Positions 56,504 to 64,000 of a stretch of DNA of 64,000 nt are shown piece by piece. The stretch spans positions 26,088,508-26,152,507 of the forward strand of contig NC_088776.1 in NCBI RefSeq assembly GCF_954871325.1, given 5' to 3'. Within the stretch, counting starts at the first letter, position 1. Each line of letters starts with the position of its first letter. The position numbers and the translations under genes are program-made. The notes beneath the pieces are model-generated. The model made no database searches, was not told where the DNA came from, and worked only from the letters and a program-made list of their open reading frames with translations. The stretch comes from Gordionus sp. m RMFG-2023 (lineage: Eukaryota > Nematomorpha > Gordioida > Chordodea > Parachordodidae).

Positions 56504-56861
56504 AAGATGTACTGATACTGATCTTGGGTCAATGTTCATGGGATATTGGTCAGTATCGGTGCTGACCAATACTATATTTGACTAATACCAGTAGCCGATA
56601 TTCAAAAATTATAACCTTCATAAATTAAATTCTTAAGTCTACTATGAATTTGTAAAAAAATTCTAAACCTATGCGGTTAATCTTAATTTCCTATTTCTTT
56701 TAATTTACTTTTATAAATGATAAATAAATTTTAAAAAATGAGAATATTGATGAATTATATTTTTGCTTTTTTTTCAATAAATATTAATAATTTATTGGGT
56801 ATTGGCTTAAACAATGCTAGTATTAATTTGGATATTAGCTTAAAAGTATCGGTGAATCTAT
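56504..56861. mobile_element. Possible hAT MITE relic after the syndapin gene
   Basis: AGATGTACTGATACTGATC at the left and AGTATCGGTGAATCTA at the right form a poor inverted pair, with repeated GATACTG/CAGTATCGG words. No target duplication is seen. Confidence 0.4.
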
Positions 56862-58010
56862 ACTTTTCTTTACTATTTTTGTATGCATGTGGCTGCAAAT
56901 TTAAATCAATAAATTGTTTCCCATTTTAAAAAATGCCATTTCATTCTAAACGAATATCAAGTAATTATCTTATTTTTTTACAACTTAGTACATTCCATAA
57001 CAAAAATTAATACAATATATTTCCCAAATCCACCTAGACGAAATTAGAAATTTTTATAAAAATATATTATGTTATCTTAAATATATATGAATCGAAACCC
57101 GAAAATTATGATGTTTATTATATTTGATAATAGATCAAGCATTCATTGTTATATGATTTTTGCTCAGAGAATACAACAAAAAAATAAAACGTCCTGAAAG
57201 CATCAGCAATATATAAATAATTTTTAAAAATTACAAATAAATGTTTTAATAATAACTAAAATAATTACAAGTTGAATAAATAATATTTAAATTATAGTCC
57301 AATCATTAAGAAAGCTTCTTTTAGAATTGACTTGAAAACGTGGACACCTAAAATAAACAAAAATATAATATTGACCAGAAGCGTAGCAAAACGCCCACAG
57401 CGGGGTGTGCAAATCAGAGGGCCCCGCAAGATATAGAATTTTATTTATATGTGTATTGCCAGCTCACACAGCCAAGATAATCAGCCTGGGATATAAAGAT
57501 CGGGACACAAGACAAGAAAACCTTAAATTTTAACAATAATGCTTAGAAAAAGGTAAAATATTTTAAATATTAATCTCTTCCACAAATGATGTCAATCATT
57601 ACTATAAAATATATGGCTATTGATAATGCACAGCCACTGTTTTACATAAATTTTAAATAAAAAACCGTGCACATACACGAAATAATGTTATTTATAGTTT
57701 GATTACAAAAGAAAACTTGGTTTAATAAAAATTAGTTGTCACTTGGTTAAAAAATATATGTGAAATTTGTGGGTTGAGAGATATCAACGATTCAAATTAG
57801 AAAATACATTTTTTTTAAATAAATGCTCCTTTTTCTGAATATTTTAAAGCAGCTTAGGGTGTAATCGGTTAGATGCTAGGCAATTTCGTGTTTATGCCTC
57901 CCCCTCCCAACCCTGCGGTGTATTCGTCTGGGTTAAAGCCTAATAGAACCTTTTGGGGGAAATACAAAATGTGATACTTTTTATTATAAATGTGCAATTT
58001 AACTTTGAAA
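56862..58010. other. Intergenic sequence with a possible hAT end
   Basis: CAGAAGCGTAGCAAAACGCCCAC near 57378 resembles a GGCGTA-type hAT left end; a possible partner GTGTATTCGTCTG is near 57932, with C runs before it, but the flanks do not match. No gene is recognised. Confidence 0.4.
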
Positions 58011-58193
58011 TAGTGTTGTTAAACCACCTAACTTTAGTCAACTATAAAACAGCGTAGCCATGTTTTTATTCAGAAATATTCTAATCAATCTTCTAGTTTA
58101 GACTCAACTTAGATTCTTAATTTGATTTTTTAGGCTAAAAGCTTGACTAAGCTAAAATAGAGATGGTCAAAGTTAAGTAATTTAACAACACTT
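58011..58193. mobile_element. hAT-type MITE related to the TAGTGTTG family
   Basis: Starts TAGTGTTGTTAAACCACCTAACTTT and ends AAAGTTAAGTAATTTAACAACACTT (shown here only as ends TAGTGTTGTTAAAC and TTTAACAACACTT). Flanks CTTTGAAA and ATTTAAAA match at six of eight positions. It shares only its ends with the other copies. Confidence 0.7.
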
Positions 58194-58760
58194 ATTTAAA
58201 AAAAATTAATTATTTTTTTCTAATTCAATAAAATCATTCGCTATGTTACCTTGTTGGCAAATTTATCACAAAAGGCTATGATTTTTTCATATGAATCGAT
58301 AACTGTCGATACCCATATTATTTCGTGGTCCACCTTATTTCCCAAAAAAAATTTTTAAATATAGTTTAATTTATTCAGGGACCTGGAACAAAAGAATTTC
58401 TGCATTCCGTTTCGGGAAAAAAATTATGTTCCATTCATGCCAGTTTCTAATTTCGACTTTCCAGAATATGTTTCTAAAAATATCTAAATCTATTCATCAA
58501 TCCTTATAATATAGATCAATTATTAGACTTAAATATTAATTAAGACATTCTCTAAGATACTATCTATTATATTTTTGAGGTAATATAAATTTGAGTGTAA
58601 AAAACACCTCTCACCATTAACTTAGTAACAAAATTATCCATTGAAATTAACTTTATATTTAAAAATTTATTTGTTAAATTTAGGAATTAAAAAAAATGTT
58701 ATTATAATCCTCAAAATAATATGAGTAATAATATTGCTCTAAAGCAAACTGGAATTAAAG

Positions 58761-59009
58761 CAGAGGTACCATTAGCACGACCCGGCCAGAATTTTTTTAG
58801 AAATATTTTTCGACAGCTTAGTTTTATATTTTTACATACCGGGGTGTATATAATAAAATTAAAATAAGGCCTGGCACATGTATCCGGGATAGCAGGTCTG
58901 AATTGAAGATCTATTAGTTAAATCTCGAGGCTTAGAAAATATTTTTCTGGCTAAAATATTGAGTTAGCCGTTTTAAAAAATCGGCTCAAATGGAGTCTTA
59001 ACAATACTA
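58761..59009. mobile_element. Two adjacent MITE fragments
   Basis: 58761-58900 starts CAGAGGTACCATTAGCACG and has CCCGGCC/GGCCTGG words like the GGGCC-rich MITE at 62313. 58911-59009 is the right half of the TAGTGTTG MITE, with GAGTTAGCCGTTTTAAAAAA and end AACAATACTA. Both lack partners on the other side. Confidence 0.6.
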
Positions 59010-60049
59010 CTCTAGCCTATTAAAAACAAAAAGGTGTATATATATTGTTTTAATAAAATTCTGTCTAATCTGATTAAGATTTTTATGAATTATAAATTAG
59101 CATCTGCTTTTTATTTCTTACCTGTTTCCCAATATAAAAGTGCGACACGCGATAACGTTTATTTTTGCTATCGTTAAGGGAATTGATTGATACCGCTGTT
59201 AAAGGACTATTCCATGATTTTATTTTCCTAGAATTTATATTGATATCAAGTCCAATTTTTATATAATGAGTTTGTCCATCCTATGTATAGGCTAGGGAGA
59301 GAGATAATGAAATATTTCTTGTTTTAGTGATTTAATATTTTGCGAATTCTAAAATTTTTGCAAAATATAAACTTAAATTAGGCCATAAAAGAAAGGGTTC
59401 GAATCCTTTTTAATTTACATTAAATATTTACTGTTCCTGAAGCATAAAGACCAAATAGGGTTGGCAAATTTTTAAGCTAATGTACTCGAATACAAATACA
59501 TTTCAAAAATTATAATGTATATATCAGAGTTGTTAAAGTATCTAGATATAAAAATGTGGTATCTGTATCTAGATATTATTTTAGAGGTATCTGTATTTGT
59601 TTTTAGATACTTTTTAAGATACATTTTGATATACTTCTATTTAACGCTTTTTTATATTATAAATAAAAATACTTGAATGTAAAATTTATTTCATATGAGC
59701 ATATAACTCATTGGCGTATGCAGCGGGGGGGGGGGGGGGCAAGCGGACAAATCTCCCCCCCCAAGCCAAAAAATGCAGATGCCGGATATATTTTTCAAAA
59801 ATAATATTGTTTATATTTGTTAATATTAGAATCTCATATTAAATATATATTTTATTATAATTATTATCACATTCATAAGTTATTTTATCAATTAATTTAG
59901 ATTTCAAGTTTTCCGGCATAATATTTACTTATTATTTTCAAATTTTTAGTGGCGTAATATTTATCTACCATTTTCAAATTTCTAGTCAAATTATTGTTAT
60001 TTCTGAAACTTCTTGTCCAACAGGTAAAAAGAAATTGCAACCTTGTCCA

Positions 60050-61115
60050 ACGAGATAGAGTCTCTGCCATCAAGCAGTAACAGCTTTTAAGGAGTTAGAA
60101 GAGCCAATTATTTGCTTGGCCTGAAAGAAATATTTCCTCAGAAGCAAGAAAATTATTGAATTCAATGCTTATTCCAAGTTTTATTTCTCATTAGAATGTA
60201 TTATTTAATTATACAACTATTTAAGTATTACTTTTCAAAAACATGACATTGACTTGATTAAGAAGATGAGAATAGCGGAGAGCATTTTATCAGAACTCAA
60301 GGAAATTAGGGCTAATGTTGATGAAGAATTTCATATTTTATTGTTGAGTCAAAAGCAGAGCTATACGTGTTTAATATTTGTCTCCCTCGATTTGTAGCAA
60401 GGCAAGCTCATCGTTAAAACATTAATATAGGATCAGTAGAAGAGTAAATCTTAAATACAGATACATTTATAACCCAAGTAAATGAATTTTTAATTCATCA
60501 TGCAGCACTTACTAATCTGCAAATATTACTTACACAAAAGCCTTCCCAACCTTTTTCAGATGGTGATAGAAAAAAAAATATTTGTTAGATTTTTATTATG
60601 AAGATGTTAAAATATCTTATAATGCCTTACTAGCTGAATAACTATGTTCATAAGATTAACAATGGTGATATAGTCCCGTATGGATGCTCTGCATTATTTC
60701 AAACACATTTTAGATTAAATTCCCAATGTATTAAAAGGGTTTATAAACTCTTCCCACTAGTAAACTAATGAGAGAACATTCTCTTTTTTAAGAAGAATAA
60801 CAGAGGCCTGCAGAAGTACCATTTGCAGGGCACGGCCCGGCCTGGATTTTTTTAAAAAAATTTTAGGCCCGACTCGGTTTTTTTTTTAAAAAATTTGGAC
60901 CCGGCCCGGGTATATTTAAAAAAATTAAAATACTATCCAGCCCGGGGGCCGGGCCTACAGGTCTCTGAAAAACATACCAAGAAGTACAACATTTGAAAGT
61001 AGATTGAAAGGTTTGGATCTTTTGAATATTCATAGGCATTTGACGACAAGCAAGGATGAGATAATTGAAAAATTAGCTCAATCACAACGAAGATTGGATT
61101 TTACATTGTAAATAT
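60050..61115 (+). pseudogene. hAT transposase remnant (ZMYM/P52-like type), split by a MITE
   Basis: In several frames the plus strand shows a segment matching VARQAHR and TFITQVNEFLIHHA near 60390-60500, then NERTFSFLRRIT-like sequence at about 60755-60800. After the MITE comes NIHRHLTTSKDEIIEKLAQ-like sequence at about 61025-61080, quoted in part as IHRHLTTSKDEIIEK. The same order is seen on the minus strand of the hAT at 2413-3929. Many stops show it is dead. Confidence 0.72.
60801..60967. mobile_element. GGGCC-rich hAT MITE inserted in the transposase remnant
   Basis: Starts CAGAGGCCTGCAG and ends CCTACAGGTCTCTG, with GGCCCGGCC words between runs of A and T. Flanks AAGAATAA and AAAAACAT agree at five of eight positions. 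It separates two conserved blocks of the transposase. Confidence 0.78.
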
Positions 61116-62312
61116 ATAACATATAAAATGCAATTATTCTTAAGAAACTTTTTGTGTAAAGGCTCAAAATATTCAAATTTCTATTTTGGGTCATTTAAGT
61201 GATTCTTTATATATAATTTTTTTATAATTCACATAAATTTAAAATTGTGTATTAGAAATAGTTATTAGTCCTAATAAATTTATGCTTGATATTTTTAAAA
61301 AACAATATTTCTTAAAAATTTTAATATCCTCCCCCCACCCCCCAGACCAAATTCCTCTGATATAACTTATTAATATATATATTAAAAAATTATATATAAA
61401 TAATAATTAAATATTATGTCCGAGTTATCAATAACAAGCAAATTTTGATATAATTTGCCATTTTTAATTGCAATGAAATTGGTATTTTATTTTATTCTAT
61501 TATATTAATTTTTAAGATTAATATTGATGACAAAAATGACGACATTCTTCCATGGCCAATTTATAGACCATATATTTTAAAATAATATCTCAAAATAAGG
61601 AAAACAAATCTATGTTAGTAAAATGTTTGCCATGTCTACCAAAAAATATGCAAATTTCAGTTAGCATTACCTCAACTTGCAACATTGTAAAACATTTAAG
61701 GGTATAGATACTAAATAAATGTTTACAATTATAATTAAATTTTAAGAGAAAACATCAAACACTCTTAATCCAAATAAAAAGGGGAAGGAGAATAAATCTA
61801 TTAAAGAAAATATTGGACTAGGCTCATCGTCCATTGATATTTTTCCAAGAGACCTCAGACTTTAACCCAAACCACTTTAGATGAGTTAATAACTGATTTT
61901 ATTATAGATTGCATTCAGCCATTTTCAATTGTTGAAAATCCTTCATTTATAAAAATGGTCAAAACATTAGCTCCACAAAAAAATATAATTTGTCGACAGA
62001 CAGTGGTTGTTACTGAAGACTAATAATTATTTATAATCATTTAATCATATATTATATTATTTTATTATTGATATATAATAATTATTTATATTAATCATAT
62101 ATTATATTAATATCTAAAAATCATTATTTTAGTTATATTTTGATAAATGTGATATCGAGTCAATAAATTTTTTAGATCATTTCATGAATTTTCACAATAG
62201 AATTCTAATTTAAATTGTATCTGTATCAATATAACTTTTTAGAAGCTGTATCTGTATCTAGATAAATTTAAAAAGTATCTTTTAACAACTCTGGTATATA
62301 TAAATAAGATAT

Positions 62313-62531
62313 CTGAAGGCCTGGCACTAAACCCCGCCAGTATTTTAATTTTTTTAAATACTCCAGCCAAGTCAGATATTTTAAATCGCCATTATTAACT
62401 CAAAAAATAAATATTATATATTTTAAAAAAATCCGGGCTTGGCCTAAAAATATAAAACCCAGTCCGGGCCGAAAAATTTATTTTTAAAAAAAAACCGGGC
62501 CGTGCTAATGGTACCTCTTTGCAGGTCTCTC
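62313..62531. mobile_element. GGGCC-rich hAT MITE, copy after the nested hATs
   Basis: Right end reads AATGGTACCTCTTTGCAGGT followed by CTCT; left end CTGAAGGCCTGGCAC. CCGGGC words sit near both ends. It is less symmetrical than the copy at 60801, and the flanks TAAGATAT and TATAATAT match at six of eight positions. Confidence 0.62.
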
Positions 62532-63019
62532 ATATAATATCTAAAAAAATTAAAAAGTATTTAAATACAAATAATATGACGTAGAAATAAATGCCATTAT
62601 GATATTTTTTAATTAGGTGTAAATAGACCGTTGCGCAAATATCGGCGGCTGGCGCAAGTTTTAAAAATTAATCGGCAGCCAGTGGCGAGCCGCTTTTTAG
62701 CCACCGTCGACATAGGCAGCGTAAATCGGTGCAGCGACATAAATTTTTTTACAAAAAAACTAAATTAAAAATAACGTATAGACTACAAATATATTTAAAT
62801 ATTTATTGAAAAGAAAACTATAAATTCAAACTCAATTTTCTAATTTTATAGTTATCATGCATAAAAATAATTTATTTAAATTTGTAGGACATAAGGATGA
62901 CTTGAATTCAACGTCAAACCAGCGGTACTGGGCGCGCTAATTGCCGGAACATAATCTTTTGGCTAGCATGGAAAGATTAGAAATTAGATCCTCTTTTCTC
63001 TTCAAAAATTTAGTACATC
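62532..63019. other. Intergenic sequence, GC-richer patch, no gene
   Basis: At 62630-62745 are GGCGGCTGGCGC and GGCAGCCAGTGGCGAGCCGC words, and near 62920 CCAGCGGTACTGGGCGCGC. They may be the ends of a small unrecognised MITE. Confidence 0.35.
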
Positions 63020-63259
63020 CATATGTATACCTACAAAAATACGAATCGAATCGAATAATTTATTATTCGTATTCGTATGAAAAATAATGATTATTCGATT
63101 CGAAAATTTTATTTACCAATTAAAAAAGATCTATTATAAAATTTATTTTGTAAAATTTAACTAAGGATAAAGACAAACAAATTTTATTAGTGAGACAAAA
63201 TAGAAGCATAGAAAAATCAATATAATATTCATATCTATAATGTAGAAATCTGACAACAG

Positions 63260-63887
63260 TCAATTTTTCAAACATAAAGTTTTTCGGATTGTTTCCTTCT
63301 TTAACGACATTCTGTATTTTGTAACCATATGAGCTCCAACAGAAAAGAGTCGCTCACATGGGGTTGAAGATCCCTGTATCGACAATATGTCCCTCGCCAT
63401 TTTAGATAACACGGGAAAACGGTCTCCATGTAGTTTCCACCATTCTAGTGGGTTTTTATTTGACGTTATTCTCACTTCTTTCAAATAAGTGTCAATTTCA
63501 GAAATTGGCATAACATTCTGTTTAAAAATGACATCCATATTTGATTGTATTAAAGGTTTACTTTTTGATACATCATATTTAATTTTATATTCATCAAACA
63601 TTTTCTCAAAATTATTAAATATAGTTGTAACGTTTATATTATAAGATATAAGTAGGCACTCAAGAAATTCCAGTTTAAGTCTTGGATCTAATATTGCAGA
63701 TATAATTGTTTGGAAATCTGTTAAATTATAATATGATACTATTTTTTGTTGCGCATTAATTGCGTTTATAAGCGTATTATCAAAGAGACTTAGGTGCACA
63801 ATTAATGATATATAAAAGGGGATGACCAGATTAAGTGTAGGATATGTTTCTCCTGATATGGCAACAGTAAAATCATAAAATGTTTTT
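63260..63887 (-). pseudogene. hAT transposase, C-terminal half
   Basis: The minus strand is open for about 209 codons and lacks a start codon at its upstream edge. In order: ISGETYPTLNLVIPFYISL near 63850-63790, ISAILDPRLKLEFL near 63690, NPLEWWKLHGDRFPVLSKMA near 63440, and the dimerisation motif SIQGSSTPCERLFSVGAH near 63370-63310. This is the C-terminal half of an Ac/hobo-type hAT transposase, and it is well preserved. The upstream half lies beyond an in-frame stop near 63890 and probably in another exon or outside the window. Between 63020 and 63110, ATTCGATTCG words are likely the terminal zone of the element. Confidence 0.85.
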
Positions 63888-64000
63888 AAGTTTAATTAAA
63901 TCTATATAAAATTTAATATAAGTACATGTAATAGTATTTTTAAACTTAAAACTTTATTTTTCATTTATATCCAAATCTCATAATAGACCATTACTTTAGA

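Larger units (their letters stand above)
59709..61359 (+). mobile_element. hAT transposon nested in a hAT, GGCGTA type
   Basis: Starts CATTGGCGTATGCAGCGGGG and ends CAAATTCCTCTG after C runs, flanked by identical ATATAACT octamers at 59701-59708 and 61360-61367. It carries plus-strand transposase remains and a third-level MITE at 60801-60967. Confidence 0.9.
59525..62293 (+). mobile_element. hAT transposon, CAGAGTTGTTAAA family, hosting a nested hAT
   Basis: Starts CAGAGTTGTTAAAGTATC and ends GTATCTTTTAACAACTCTG, flanked by identical GTATATAT octamers 2.8 kb apart. Both subterminal zones have GTATCTGTATCTAGATA words. The plus strand near 61875-62020 encodes ELITDFIIDCIQPFSIVENP and LAPQKNIICRQT, typical of the region just before the catalytic core of BED-type hAT transposases. 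The rest of the gene is lost. It hosts the hAT at 59709-61359. Confidence 0.9.

Noticed and set aside
59390-59412. GGGTTCGAATCC, a perfect B-box, as a possible tRNA or SINE
   Set aside because: No A box, acceptor stem or anticodon arm can be placed at the right distances on either strand.

Overview
The window comes from a very AT-rich eukaryotic genome, most likely an invertebrate animal. The only host gene I can support is a complete syndapin/PACSIN gene on the + strand. It has eight exons from 38795 to 56290 and would encode about 505 residues: an F-BAR domain, a linker and a C-terminal SH3 domain. Its introns are phase-consistent and use GT-AG borders. They range from 41 bp to over 6 kb, and the long ones are filled with transposons. 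The species cannot be named from the sequence.

Nearly everything else is transposable elements, many nested. Positions 1-9662 hold a minisatellite, a hAT MITE, and a foldback element (about 1655-9662) split by a Gypsy-type LTR retrotransposon (1773-8611). The Gypsy element is itself interrupted by a hAT transposon (2413-3929). Next to its 5' LTR lies an antisense copy of what looks like a nearly whole tRNA-Phe including CCA. Positions 9663-20330 hold MITEs, a tandem duplication, hAT transposase debris, an older Gypsy fragment and three hAT-type elements with 8-bp target duplications. Positions 20966-25995 are one hAT element containing a BED-finger hAT and a 2.9-kb transposon with terminal inverted repeats of about 575 bp. 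A second member of that long-TIR family lies at 32851-36276. Both carry remains of the same unusual transposase, with a CxC/His motif, an RNase-H-like FSD-AASQYKN block and a Tudor-like C-terminus. I cannot assign it to a named superfamily.

Within the syndapin gene, intron 1 holds a 5-kb MULE (39378-44373) whose ends are palindromes followed by short tandem repeats, with a hAT inserted in the right arm. Intron 3 holds a MITE, a hAT, and a second MULE of opposite orientation interrupted by a tRNA-Thr-derived SINE (49201-49688, 9-bp target duplication). Intron 7 holds further hAT MITEs. Downstream, 59525-62293 is a three-level nest of hAT elements, and 63260-63890 is the C-terminal part of a hAT transposase.

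Target-site duplications, terminal repeats and exon joins were read by eye. Family names rest on recognised motifs, not on database searches.
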